Positions 33,392-42,192 of a DNA stretch of 64,000 bases are shown here, piece after piece. Position numbers and translations under genes: made by a program. Source of the DNA: Tannerella forsythia (GTDB lineage Bacteria; Bacteroidota; Bacteroidia; Bacteroidales; Tannerellaceae); assembly GCF_001006485.1 (NCBI RefSeq), contig NZ_JUET01000083.1, positions 1 through 64,000 of the forward strand. Reading direction: 5' to 3'. The notes under the pieces are model-generated. The model was given only the letters and a program-made list of their open reading frames with translations, had not been told where the DNA came from and ran no database searches. The first letter of the stretch is position 1. Each line of letters starts with the position of its first letter.

Positions 33392-34891
33392 ATGAAGAAC
33401 GTATATCAAATCGGTTCCGGCGAACTGACCTTCGACATTATCGAACAGATCATCAGTGAGAACCTCAAACTCGAACTGGCGCCCGAAGCTCGTCGGCGCA
33501 TTCAGACGTGCCGCGACTATCTTGATGCCAAAATAGCGGCCTCGTCCGAACCGTTATACGGCATCACCACCGGATTCGGATCGCTGTGTAACAAAAACAT
33601 CTCGATGGACGAACTGGGAACGCTTCAGGAGAACCTCATCAAGAGCCATGCGTGCAGCGTGGGCGAAGAGATACCGCCTGTTGTGATCAAGCTGATGATG
33701 CTGCTCAAGGCCTACGCCCTCTCGTTGGGGCACAGCGGCGTGCAGGTAATCACCGTGCAGCGCATCCTCGACTTCTTCAACAACGACGTGATGCCGATCG
33801 TGTACGACCGCGGCTCGCTGGGCGCATCGGGCGACCTCGCCCCGCTGGCCAACCTCTTCCTGCCGCTTATCGGCGTGGGCGACGTCTATTACAAAGGGAA
33901 AAAGTGCGAGGCCATCAGCGTGCTCGACGAGTTCGGCTGGGAGCCTGTACGGCTGATGAGCAAGGAAGGACTGGCGTTGCTCAACGGTACCCAATTCATG
34001 AGTGCCAACGGCGTATTTGCGATTCTGAAAGCGCGCCGTCTCTCGAAAATGGCCGACCTGATCGCCTCCCTTTCGCTCGAAGCCTTCGACGGACGCATCG
34101 AGCCGTTCATGGATTGCCTCCATCAGATTCGTCCGCACAAGGGACAGATCGAAACCGGCGAAGCCTTCCGCCATTTCCTCGAAGGCAGCGAAATCATCGC
34201 TCAGCCCAAAGCGCACGTGCAGGATCCGTACTCGTTCCGCTGCATCCCGCAGGTACACGGTGCGACGAAAGATGCCATTCGTTACGTGGCCTCCGTATTG
34301 CTGACCGAGATCAACTCCGTAACGGACAACCCGACCATCTTCCCCGACGAAGACCTGATTATTTCGGGCGGGAACTTCCACGGTCAGCCGCTGGCTATCT
34401 CGTTCGATTTTCTGGCTATCGCGCTGGCCGAGCTGGGCAATATCTCCGAGCGACGCGTGGCACAGCTGATTATGGGCTTCCGCGGACTGCCCGAATTCCT
34501 CGTCGCCAATCCGGGGCTCAATTCCGGCTTTATGATTCCGCAATACGCCGCAGCCGCTATGGTGAACCAGAACAAGATGTACTGCCACGCTGCTTCGAGC
34601 GACTCGATCGTCTCGTCCAACGGACAGGAAGACCACGTGAGCATGGGCGCAAACGCCGCCACGAAGCTCTACCGGGTGATGAACAATCTGGAGCTGATTC
34701 TGGCCATCGAGCTGATGAATGCGGCGCAGGGCATGGAGTTCCGCCGGCCGCTGAAAAGCTCCCCCATTCTGGAACGGTTCATGCACGCCTATCGCAAAGA
34801 AGTGCCGTTCGTCAAGGACGATATCGTGATGTATAAAGAGATACATAAGACGGTCGCCTTCCTGAAAAGAACGCAGGTAGACCATCTGTAA
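33392..34891 (+). CDS. hutH: Histidine ammonia-lyase
   Basis: First step of histidine degradation: elimination of ammonia to give trans-urocanate. The MIO electrophile forms from Ala145-Ser146-Gly147 in GSLGASGDLAPL. Tyr56 in LYGITTGFGSL and the QEDHVSMG segment supply further active-site residues. The 499-residue length is normal. It is the last gene of the cluster although it acts first in the pathway. A nine-G tract follows the stop, then a new promoter at 34975. Confidence 0.97.
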   Translation: MKNVYQIGSGELTFDIIEQIISENLKLELAPEARRRIQTCRDYLDAKIAASSEPLYGITTGFGSLCNKNISMDELGTLQENLIKSHACSVGEEIPPVVIKLMMLLKAYALSLGHSGVQVITVQRILDFFNNDVMPIVYDRGSLGASGDLAPLANLFLPLIGVGDVYYKGKKCEAISVLDEFGWEPVRLMSKEGLALLNGTQFMSANGVFAILKARRLSKMADLIASLSLEAFDGRIEPFMDCLHQIRPHKGQIETGEAFRHFLEGSEIIAQPKAHVQDPYSFRCIPQVHGATKDAIRYVASVLLTEINSVTDNPTIFPDEDLIISGGNFHGQPLAISFDFLAIALAELGNISERRVAQLIMGFRGLPEFLVANPGLNSGFMIPQYAAAAMVNQNKMYCHAASSDSIVSSNGQEDHVSMGANAATKLYRVMNNLELILAIELMNAAQGMEFRRPLKSSPILERFMHAYRKEVPFVKDDIVMYKEIHKTVAFLKRTQVDHL

Positions 34892-34903
34892 TCACCGACC
34901 GGA

Positions 34904-34912
34904 GGGGGGGGG
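34904..34912 (+). repeat. Homopolymeric tract of nine G after hutH
   Basis: Nine G begin 13 bases after the hutH stop, the same length as the tract following relA/spoT at 12169-12177. Confidence 0.75.
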
Positions 34913-34974
34913 CGGAGTATCAAAAATAATAATATATTAAAAAAGATTTATATGCTGTACAACATATAAAAATA

Positions 34975-35007
34975 TTTGCACATATCTTCTCTTTTTTTCA
35001 AACTTTG
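34975..35007 (+). promoter_or_regulatory. Promoter for the small peptide / GLPGLI locus
   Basis: TTTG at 34975-34978 and AAACTTTG at 35000-35007 (one mismatch to TAnnTTTG) are 21 bases apart in strongly A+T-rich DNA. Transcription would start near 35014, about 23 bases before the ATG of the small gene at 35037. Confidence 0.55.
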
Positions 35008-35036
35008 CATACATTAGCATATAAAACAGTTATAAA

Positions 35037-35129
35037 ATGAAAAAGTTTATTTTGGCCTTAGGCTTAGTGGCGGTAACCGGAGCAGTATTCCTGCAGTGCA
35101 GGCACACGTCGAAAAACATTGTGTTATGA
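35037..35129 (+). CDS. 30-residue signal-type peptide
   Basis: The frame MKKFILALGLVAVTGAVFLQ CRHTSKNIVL has a positively charged start, a hydrophobic core and a Cys at position 21, like a signal peptide or a lipoprotein leader. It lies just behind a good promoter. The short secreted peptides that precede some Bacteroidetes envelope loci (NVEALA-type) have similar leaders but are about twice as long, so this may be the intact N-terminus of a frameshifted gene. Protein-like codons resume in another frame at 35141-35233. Confidence 0.5.
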   Translation: MKKFILALGLVAVTGAVFLQCRHTSKNIVL

Positions 35130-35140
35130 GTTTTTGTTAA

Positions 35141-35233
35141 GGTATTATCGCCTGTGATCCAGCATTTTCAAATCCTGATATTGCCGCGGATTATCTTGAC
35201 ATGATGGAGTCTTTTTGCGATGATGAAGAGTAA
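35141..35233 (+). pseudogene. Possible displaced C-terminal half of the small peptide gene
   Basis: The frame reads GIIACDPAFSNPDIAADYLD then MMESFCDDEE and stop, an acidic tail typical of small secreted peptides. It has no start codon and is out of frame with the 35037 peptide. Joining the two needs at least two frame changes around 35127-35140. It ends 28 bases before the GLPGLI gene. Confidence 0.35.
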
Positions 35234-35261
35234 GAAAACAAGGTAGTCCTTAAAGAAGAGA

Positions 35262-36113
35262 ATGATGAAAAGGCTGATGTTTATTTTTCTTTTTGCGGCA
35301 GTTTCATTTTGTAATGCACTGTCGCAGGAAAAACTTGACGATGCCGTGTTTCGGGCGGTCTATACGTTTTCGTATAAGACTCGCCCGGATCAAACCGAGT
35401 ATGCCAAGAGTGATTTAATGTATCTTGATATGGGTAAGAAAGCGTCCAAGTTTTACAGCCGTAACCAGGAGGTGAGAGACTCTATCCGCCATGCGGCAAT
35501 GATGAAGAATTCATCTCCCGAAGTAGCCGTAGAGGCGGCAAGAGGTTATCAACGAGGTACGCCTCATATATATTATATATTGCAAGATATAAAGAAAGTA
35601 CGTGTTACTACGGAATACGTTCTTTATGGATATATGTATGAAGAACCGCTTGTAATGCCGAAATGGACGATACTCGACGACACAATGACCTTTGTTGGCT
35701 ATTCTTGCCGACGCGCAACGACCCGGTATCTGGGGCGCGAATGGGAAGTCTATTTCACGACAGATATCCCGATAAATAAAGGCCCCTGGAAATTATGGGG
35801 ACTTCCGGGATTGATTGTAAGAGCCGAAGATAAAGACAGATATTTTCGCTACGAACTGAATAATTTTGAAAAACAATCATCGTCCACGCCTATTATTTAT
35901 GTCCATCATAAGTTCGATATAGGAAAAGGGGCGTATGCAGGCGAAGCATACAAGCATATTACCAAGAAAACGTACCAACAATACGAAAAAACATTCAACG
36001 AAGACTTCGCCGCTTTTTCACGTATCGAATTCGGGCGTAATATCCATATGAGCCAGGATGGAAGCCCTGTTACCCATAAAATAAAGAAAGACTATATTCC
36101 GCTGGAAAAATAA
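35262..36113 (+). CDS. GLPGLI-family secreted protein
   Basis: A 283-residue protein with a signal peptide (LMFIFLFAAVSFCNALSQE) and the name-giving motif WKLWGLPGLIVRAEDKD at about residues 178-194. It also has the usual preceding segment GREWEVYFTTDIPINKGP. GLPGLI proteins (TIGR01200) are found in Bacteroidetes as paralogous sets, often beside TonB-receptor-like genes, and their function is unknown. Here a receptor-like barrel follows 186 bases downstream and a small signal peptide precedes. ATG codons at 35262 and 35265 are both possible starts. Confidence 0.9.
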   Translation: MMKRLMFIFLFAAVSFCNALSQEKLDDAVFRAVYTFSYKTRPDQTEYAKSDLMYLDMGKKASKFYSRNQEVRDSIRHAAMMKNSSPEVAVEAARGYQRGTPHIYYILQDIKKVRVTTEYVLYGYMYEEPLVMPKWTILDDTMTFVGYSCRRATTRYLGREWEVYFTTDIPINKGPWKLWGLPGLIVRAEDKDRYFRYELNNFEKQSSSTPIIYVHHKFDIGKGAYAGEAYKHITKKTYQQYEKTFNEDFAAFSRIEFGRNIHMSQDGSPVTHKIKKDYIPLEK

Positions 36114-36299
36114 GAGATAAATAATCAGAGACACCTTGTTTATAGCTCATTTCATCCAAAAGACAAAACGTTTGACCTCGAAAGTAAAATTTTATCATTT
36201 CAATAAAGCAGAGTCTCTCAGCGGCATACAATCCGACCGAATACTTTCATACTCCGCACAAGGTGTTCGGTACGATACATCCAAACAGAGAGGTATACG

Positions 36300-38927
36300 A
36301 TGAATCATGTAAGACGATACTTCATATGGTTCTTCGCTTGGTGCATTACGACGATGGCTGTAGCGCAACAGTCACTCACGGGGCAGATTAAGGACGTCCG
36401 AACGGATCAACCGGTACCGAATGTGTACGTCATGCTTATGAGTGAGGATGGGGCTAATATCTTGGCCTATGCTTTTTCGACCGAAAATGGGTTCTACACC
36501 ATTGATTATCCCGACGAGAAGCGACAAACTTTCCTTATCTCTACCTCGTGCGTAGGCTACGAAACGTTCAAACAGAAAATTTCCTCCCGTTTGCAAGTAT
36601 TCGATATCGCCCTCAAAGAGTCCGTCATTCCCTTGCGGGAGGTTAAGATCACTTCGTCTCCCATTCATCGGCGAGGCGATACGATCAACTACTACATGGC
36701 CAACTTCATCCGTCCGCAGGATCGTTCGCTGGCCGATGTGCTGGCACGCATGCCGGGCATTGAGGTGCGAAAAGACGGCCAAGTAAAGTACGGCGGCAAA
36801 CCCATCAATCGCTTTTATATCGAGGACATGAATCTCCTAGAACGTCGCTATTCGCTGGCCACGAAGAATCTTTCACCTTCCGATATCGCCACCGTACAAG
36901 TCTACGAGAATCACGAACCGATCAAGATGATGCGCGGACGAAGCGACCCGGAGCAAGCTGCGTTAAATATCAAACTCAAAGAAGGAGCGCGCGCCCGATG
37001 GTTATACGCGATTGATTTTGGTCTGGGTGCATGGCCACCACTCTATAACGCTACGGCAACGTCGGCACGCTTTGCCAAAAAAAATCAGACGCTCATTGTA
37101 GGAAAAATCGACAATACGGGAGCAGATATTTTTCAGGAGCTGAAGCTTCATTCACTTGGTGCAAGAGGAAAGGTATTCGTTTTAGGCCAAGATGAGGGAG
37201 CTTCAGACCGTTTTTGGCCCATCCGGTCGTCTGCTGATCTGTTTGTGCGCGACCGTGCACGCTTCAACACAAGCTCTATCGTTTCTCTCAATCATTTACG
37301 GCGTACAGCTGCAGATACGGATCTACGACTGAACATAAACTACGGATACGAGCGCGAAGAACGTGAGCGAAACATAGAAACGGCGTATCACTTCAAAAAA
37401 CAACCGCCCGTCATTCTGCGCGATTACACATCGCAAGCAGCGAACTGGCACAAGACAGAAAGCGAACTGACCTTCCAGGCCAATAAGTCGACCTATTACC
37501 TCGAAGAAAAACTGACGGCGAACGTACATTGGAAAGATATTGCAGCAGACATCAAGGCTCCTCGTCATCAGATGACACAGCAAATGACGTTACCGCGCAT
37601 ACATCTAAGAAACAAGACATCGTTTTCCCGTCTCATCGGCAACGTATCGCTGGGTGTGGAAAACGAGACAGAATATACACGTCTGCCACAACAACTTACC
37701 ATTGAGTCAACAGATACGTTACCGCTCTTCGGTGTACAGGCGGTAAAGCAGTCGGTAACATTCGACGAAGCCTTCAGCCATACATACGCGACGGCAGGAT
37801 ATAAGCGACGCCATCATACGTTCGATCTTACAATGGGTGGCATCCTTACATGGCAACGTATACGAAGTCAACTGACACCGTATCCCGAAGTGGCAGGCCA
37901 TTACACGAACGACTTACAATGGCGCTCGGGTAGATTCTACGCCCAACCCTCGTACCGATTCATCTACGGTAAATGGAACATCCGTACTTCTTTCGCTGTC
38001 AATTCTCTGCACACGGATTATTCGGGTCGACGAAACCGACACACGTACATCAACCCGCACATGCGTGTCATATTTGATTCAAAGAGCGGACTGAAACTCA
38101 GTGCGGGCTATTCACGCAACGTCCGCTACGGAAATCTTGACGGGATGGAAACAGGCTACATGATGACACGCTATAACACTTTTTCGCGCGGCATCGATCA
38201 ACTGCAACGCAAAGCCACGCAAACGATCGACGTTGACGCAACATACAAAACGTTCTCACAGTTTATGACATTGAATTACAACATGATTTATTCACAATAC
38301 AACGACAACCTGATGCCCGTAAGTTTCATTCGTGATATGTATGCGTTCTACGGTCAGGAAGTGCGTAACAAAACGTTTTCTTCTTGGACAAACCGTCTCT
38401 CGGTAAACAAGCTGTTTACAGGCATATCGCTTATCGCGGGTCTCAGCCTATCGTACAACCGATCCGGCTCATCCATCGAACAGCAAGGAACGAATTATGA
38501 TTATATCAACCATTCATTGGGTATCGAGCCTTCGTTGAGATGGAACGCAAGCCCAAAACTAAATTTCGATTATACAATGGACGCCTCTCTTTCCGGGATC
38601 AGTGTGAATCGTCAACCTGTCCCTACCTATATTCCTCTCGTCGAGCATCGGCTCTACACGTTTTTTGGAGCTACCGACAAACTTTCTTTCACGCTCAACT
38701 TACAACACTTTTATAACAAAGCCCCCGGTGCATCGTCCTCGAATCTGCTATTTGCCGATTTAGGTATTCTCTATGCCTTCAAATATCTGACTATCGGCTT
38801 AGACTGGACGAACTTGCTGAACCGCAAAGAGCATATCACCACTCGATACAGTACGATCAATACTGTCATGTACACCGAACGTCTCCGCCCGTCGGAAGTA
38901 CTGATCAGCATCCGATTCAAACATTGA
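36300..38927 (+). CDS. TonB-dependent-receptor-like outer-membrane barrel with CarboxypepD_reg domain
   Basis: An outer-membrane protein of 875 residues. A signal peptide (residues 1-22, ending MAVAQ) precedes a carboxypeptidase-regulatory-like domain (LTGQIKDVRTDQPVPNVYVM). A plug-like domain follows (RSLADVLARMPGIEVRKDGQ, with KPINRFYIEDMNLL), then a long beta-barrel rich in aromatic alternating strands that ends in ISIRFKH with a penultimate basic residue rather than the classical terminal Phe. This is the group of receptor-like proteins commonly paired with GLPGLI proteins. The transported substrate is unknown. A 60-codon open stretch lies just upstream (36121-36302) but has no ATG. Confidence 0.88.
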   Translation: MNHVRRYFIWFFAWCITTMAVAQQSLTGQIKDVRTDQPVPNVYVMLMSEDGANILAYAFSTENGFYTIDYPDEKRQTFLISTSCVGYETFKQKISSRLQVFDIALKESVIPLREVKITSSPIHRRGDTINYYMANFIRPQDRSLADVLARMPGIEVRKDGQVKYGGKPINRFYIEDMNLLERRYSLATKNLSPSDIATVQVYENHEPIKMMRGRSDPEQAALNIKLKEGARARWLYAIDFGLGAWPPLYNATATSARFAKKNQTLIVGKIDNTGADIFQELKLHSLGARGKVFVLGQDEGASDRFWPIRSSADLFVRDRARFNTSSIVSLNHLRRTAADTDLRLNINYGYEREERERNIETAYHFKKQPPVILRDYTSQAANWHKTESELTFQANKSTYYLEEKLTANVHWKDIAADIKAPRHQMTQQMTLPRIHLRNKTSFSRLIGNVSLGVENETEYTRLPQQLTIESTDTLPLFGVQAVKQSVTFDEAFSHTYATAGYKRRHHTFDLTMGGILTWQRIRSQLTPYPEVAGHYTNDLQWRSGRFYAQPSYRFIYGKWNIRTSFAVNSLHTDYSGRRNRHTYINPHMRVIFDSKSGLKLSAGYSRNVRYGNLDGMETGYMMTRYNTFSRGIDQLQRKATQTIDVDATYKTFSQFMTLNYNMIYSQYNDNLMPVSFIRDMYAFYGQEVRNKTFSSWTNRLSVNKLFTGISLIAGLSLSYNRSGSSIEQQGTNYDYINHSLGIEPSLRWNASPKLNFDYTMDASLSGISVNRQPVPTYIPLVEHRLYTFFGATDKLSFTLNLQHFYNKAPGASSSNLLFADLGILYAFKYLTIGLDWTNLLNRKEHITTRYSTINTVMYTERLRPSEVLISIRFKH

Positions 38928-39050
38928 ACAACAGACGCTATTCCCCGTGCACCGTCATTCTTTCCATTTACGATCACAAAGATAGCCCGCCCGTCAGGGC
39001 CGTTTGATTTTAAGATATAAATACCCTCCCTGCTGCGACGGATAAAGCTC

Positions 39051-39081
39051 TTTCGTATACCAAATTTAATCTCTAACTTTG
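39051..39081 (+). promoter_or_regulatory. Promoter for the S1-domain protein gene
   Basis: TTTC at 39051-39054 and TAACTTTG at 39074-39081 are 19 bases apart. Transcription would start near 39088, about 16 bases before the GTG start at 39104. Confidence 0.6.
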
Positions 39082-39103
39082 TCGGACGAAAACAGGAATA
39101 ACC

Positions 39104-40012
39104 GTGAAGATAGGAAGATATAACACGTTACGTGTCGTAAAGAAAGTGGCGTTCGGCGTATATCTGGACGGAGGTGATCAACATGAAATCCTCCTGCCGA
39201 AGCGTTTTGTGCCCGAAGGGTTGGACATCGACGACGAGATCGAAGTATTCATTTACCACGATAACGAAGGGCGTCTGATTGCTACCACGCAGCGTCCGCT
39301 GGCCACCGTTGGCGAATTTCAGTGGATGAAGGTGAATCAGGTGACAAATGCCGGTGCTTTCCTCGAATGGGGGCTGATGAAAGAACTCCTCGTGCCCTAT
39401 CGGGAGCAGAAAACCGAGATGATCGCCGGACGGTGGTATCTGGTCTACGTCTACCTCGATTTCATTACCCAACGTGTAGTGGCCTCGGCGCGTATCGACA
39501 AGTTTCTCGATAATCTGCCGCCACGCTACGAATATAATCAGGAGGTTGATCTCATCGTGGCCGACGAGACCGAGCTTGGCTACAAGGTTATCATCAATCA
39601 CCTACACTGGGGACTACTCTACCGCAACGAGGTCTTCCGTACCCTTCGCAAAGGTGAGAAAACAAAAGGCTATATCAAAGAAGTGCGTGAAGACGACAAG
39701 ATCGACGTGAGTCTTCAGCCTCTTGGCTACGATAAGGTAGAAGGTATCGCCCAACAGATTCTCCGGGCATTGGAGCAAAACAACGGTACCTTGCCGCTGC
39801 ACGATAAAAGCGACGCCGACGAGATCTATGCCCTTTTGGGATGCAGTAAGAAAAGCTTTAAAAAAGCCATCGGATCCCTTTACAAGCAACAACTCATCAC
39901 CCTCGGTGAAAACGGAATCACACAAAAAGGAATGAAAAGCGAAAGCCCTCCGGACAGTGATAATATACTTGACGGTATCTTCGTCCGCGACGATATAGCA
40001 GGAACATCGTAA
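39104..40012 (+). CDS. cvfB: S1-domain RNA-binding protein, CvfB/YitL family
   Basis: A 302-residue cytoplasmic protein with a GTG start placed just after the promoter. It has tandem S1-like domains (YNTLRVVKKVAFGVYLDGG at the start, then VNQVTNAGAFLEWGLMKELL and VIINHLHWGLLYRNEVF). A C-terminal winged-helix domain contains ALLGCSKKSFKKAIGSLYKQ. Members bind RNA, and in staphylococci CvfB influences virulence gene expression; the role here is unknown. It is transcribed alone, facing the minus-strand lipoprotein gene. Confidence 0.9.
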   Translation: MKIGRYNTLRVVKKVAFGVYLDGGDQHEILLPKRFVPEGLDIDDEIEVFIYHDNEGRLIATTQRPLATVGEFQWMKVNQVTNAGAFLEWGLMKELLVPYREQKTEMIAGRWYLVYVYLDFITQRVVASARIDKFLDNLPPRYEYNQEVDLIVADETELGYKVIINHLHWGLLYRNEVFRTLRKGEKTKGYIKEVREDDKIDVSLQPLGYDKVEGIAQQILRALEQNNGTLPLHDKSDADEIYALLGCSKKSFKKAIGSLYKQQLITLGENGITQKGMKSESPPDSDNILDGIFVRDDIAGTS

Positions 40013-40108
40013 ACGGTTGAGAAATCCTTTGCTTCTTACGACCGAAAATATGCAACTTTTCAGAGAATTATGCGGACACCATATTTACTTTTAAGAAAAA
40101 CTGGAGAG

Positions 40109-41101
40109 TCATTTCAGTTCTTGAATGGTAAATCGTTTTAAAAAGCCCTGGCTCAGGTGAAAATAGACAATGCGGAAATCACGGTCTATCTTCCGGTGTA
40201 AATAGTCTCTGGCTTCAGCCAGCAACCCGGGCGTAATTTCTTCGAGTTTCACCGTAAAACCTTTAGTGATATACAACCCATGCAGAAAACAATCCTGCTC
40301 TACTTCAAATGTATGTTCGCCGATTTGACGAAAGAGAGGCGGCTGCATATCCTCGACCGAAAGCCCATTGACGAGCTTCTTCCAGCCTAAATGATTGGTG
40401 ACGATCCCCCACGAGTAAAGCGGAAGCGCTACATCGAACGTTAACGGATAATCGTTCATATTTCGGGTATAAGCCTTGAGTAGCGAGAGGTCGAGGATCG
40501 AGTTGGCCGAATCGTCTCCGGTGGGATCGGAGGTCGCGTAGCACATCAGGTAACCCTTGTCGGCCGGCGGCACGCCCGTCTGTTTCCTGTCCTTGATCTG
40601 ATGCAGGCGTAACGTACACGATATGTTCTTCGCTGAATGTTTTTTCAGCACTTCGAGGAAACGGAAGTACGTGTTCCGGGTACGTGTCGTCCAGTCACAG
40701 TCGATCTTAATTTCGCGTATTTCCGGAAAACGGTTGACGATGGCAATGTCTCGAATCAGCGTTAAGGTATGGTCGGCGAGTTCGTCGATCTTTTCATCCG
40801 TCATATCGAGAAACGTACGGTTCGTAATGAACACGACCGGTACATATTCCGCCGGCAGGACCGCTGCATCGAAACGTTTGATTTTAGCTACGGGCACCGG
40901 CTTTCCTTCTCGGAGATCGATATCGAAAAGTCGGATAAAAAGCCTCTCACAAGCCAGCGAGTCGAAATAATTTTTTTCCGTCTCACCGATATGTACATCG
41001 GCTTTCCAGTAATAAAAGTCGACCGGATGGTTGCGTTCGCGGCGGCAACCTGCTGCCAATATACTAAATAAAAATAAATATATCAAACTCTTAGTATTCA
41101 T
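40109..41101 (-). CDS. Lipoprotein with DUF3142-like barrel
   Basis: A 330-residue predicted lipoprotein: the signal peptide ends in the lipobox FSILAAGC with Cys19. Segments DFYYWKADVHIGETE, REIKIDCDWTTRTRNTYFRF and CTLRLHQIKDRKQTGVPP match what I recall of DUF3142, a TIM-barrel-like family of unknown function with a possible glycan-related role. The family call is from memory of the pattern. It stands alone on the minus strand with its own promoter at 41123-41154. Confidence 0.7.
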   Translation of the reverse strand: MNTKSLIYLFLFSILAAGCRRERNHPVDFYYWKADVHIGETEKNYFDSLACERLFIRLFDIDLREGKPVPVAKIKRFDAAVLPAEYVPVVFITNRTFLDMTDEKIDELADHTLTLIRDIAIVNRFPEIREIKIDCDWTTRTRNTYFRFLEVLKKHSAKNISCTLRLHQIKDRKQTGVPPADKGYLMCYATSDPTGDDSANSILDLSLLKAYTRNMNDYPLTFDVALPLYSWGIVTNHLGWKKLVNGLSVEDMQPPLFRQIGEHTFEVEQDCFLHGLYITKGFTVKLEEITPGLLAEARDYLHRKIDRDFRIVYFHLSQGFLKRFTIQELK

Positions 41102-41122
41102 TTCTGTATCCTATTGATTGCA

Positions 41123-41154
41123 CAAATATAAGTATTAAAATTATTATCTTGAAA
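41123..41154 (-). promoter_or_regulatory. Promoter for the DUF3142-like lipoprotein gene
   Basis: On the minus strand TTTC (41151-41154) and TATATTTG (41123-41130) are 20 bases apart. The -7 box is an exact match to TAnnTTTG, 22 bases before the ATG. Confidence 0.6.
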
Positions 41155-41399
41155 TAACAGTTTTGTGAACCATTTTGCTGCAATTTTGTTTATAAAATAA
41201 AACATAAGGCATATAAAAGCCATACAAAAAAAGAATTAAAAACATGCTTAAAATTGATTGCATTCATTTGATCCGAAAAGATTCATTTCTCTCAAACACA
41301 AATATCGACAGCAAGACCGAAAGAAAAGATTTCTCTAAAAATCAAAGGGTACACATCAAATCACTGAATTATTTTTATAACATTTAAACTTTATATGGT
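41155..41399. other. A+T-rich intergenic region before the acid phosphatase gene
   Basis: This stretch is strongly A+T-rich with several T and A runs and no protein-like frame on either strand. A promoter for the phosphatase-porin pair must lie here, but no clear TAnnTTTG was found. It could therefore depend on an activator, for example for phosphate limitation. That is inference. Confidence 0.4.
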
Positions 41400-42179
41400 A
41401 TGAAAAAGAAAACTTTTATTGCAGTCGTACTGAGTATTATTTCGGTCGCTGTATTCGGACAGGAAAAGATCAAAGACGTGCGGACGAATCCTACGCTTTA
41501 TTTCTTACAGATCGAAGACGTAGCAAGCAGCCTCGACCTTTTGGCACCTCCTCCGCAACCGGGCAGTCTCCTCTTTCTTTATGATCAGGCGCAGTATCAG
41601 TGGGGAAAGATGCAGCGAAACACGCCACGCGGCGAGCAGGCTTTTTCGGATGCCAACGTAGATGGGGATGGTGTGCCGCAAGCCTTTTCAGAAGCATTCG
41701 GAGTCCGTATCTCGAAGGAGACAACTCCCGAAATTCACAAGTTGGTCTTGAATATGCGCGAAGACGCGGGAGATCTGGCCACACGCGGCGCCAAGGAGCA
41801 TTACATGCGCATGCGTCCGTTTGCTTTTTATCAGGAAGAAACGTGTAATCCTAAGCAACAGCAGGAACTTTCGACCAACGGTTCTTATCCCTCGGGACAT
41901 ACCGCCATCGGTTGGGCTACAGCACTCGTACTGGCTGAGATCAATGTAGACCGTCAGAACGAAATCCTTAAAAGAGGATATGAGATGGGGCAGAGCCGTG
42001 TTATCTGCGGGTATCATTTCCAGAGTGATGTCGATGCCGCGCGTTTGGTGGCCAGCGCTGTTGTTGCCCGTCTGCATGCCAATGAGAATTTTATGGTGCA
42101 GCTCGGTAAGGCCAAGCAGGAGTTTGCCAAACTTGTTAAGGAAGGCAAAGTAAAGAAAAGCGAGACACAGGTAAACTGA
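41400..42179 (+). CDS. Class A non-specific acid phosphatase (PAP2 superfamily), secreted
   Basis: A periplasmic phosphomonoesterase of 259 residues with a signal peptide (residues 1-20). The class A acid phosphatase signature is complete: MRMRPF at about 136-141, SYPSGHTAIGW with PSGH at 164-167, and SRVICGYHFQSDVD with Arg200, His206 and Asp210. It would release phosphate from organic phosphates outside the cytoplasm. A phosphate-type porin gene follows 13 bases later, which suggests a phosphate-scavenging unit. Confidence 0.92.
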   Translation: MKKKTFIAVVLSIISVAVFGQEKIKDVRTNPTLYFLQIEDVASSLDLLAPPPQPGSLLFLYDQAQYQWGKMQRNTPRGEQAFSDANVDGDGVPQAFSEAFGVRISKETTPEIHKLVLNMREDAGDLATRGAKEHYMRMRPFAFYQEETCNPKQQQELSTNGSYPSGHTAIGWATALVLAEINVDRQNEILKRGYEMGQSRVICGYHFQSDVDAARLVASAVVARLHANENFMVQLGKAKQEFAKLVKEGKVKKSETQVN

Positions 42180-42192
42180 AACAGGTGGACGT

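Noticed and set aside
33554-34885. 443-codon open frame antisense to hutH, and a 394-codon frame on the same strand
   Set aside because: Both are shadows of hutH, whose own frame shows every catalytic motif.
36121-36302. 60-codon open stretch upstream of the receptor-like barrel, ending in ATGA overlap
   Set aside because: It has no ATG and no recognised similarity. A stretch of this length can arise by chance, so it was left out of the gene list.
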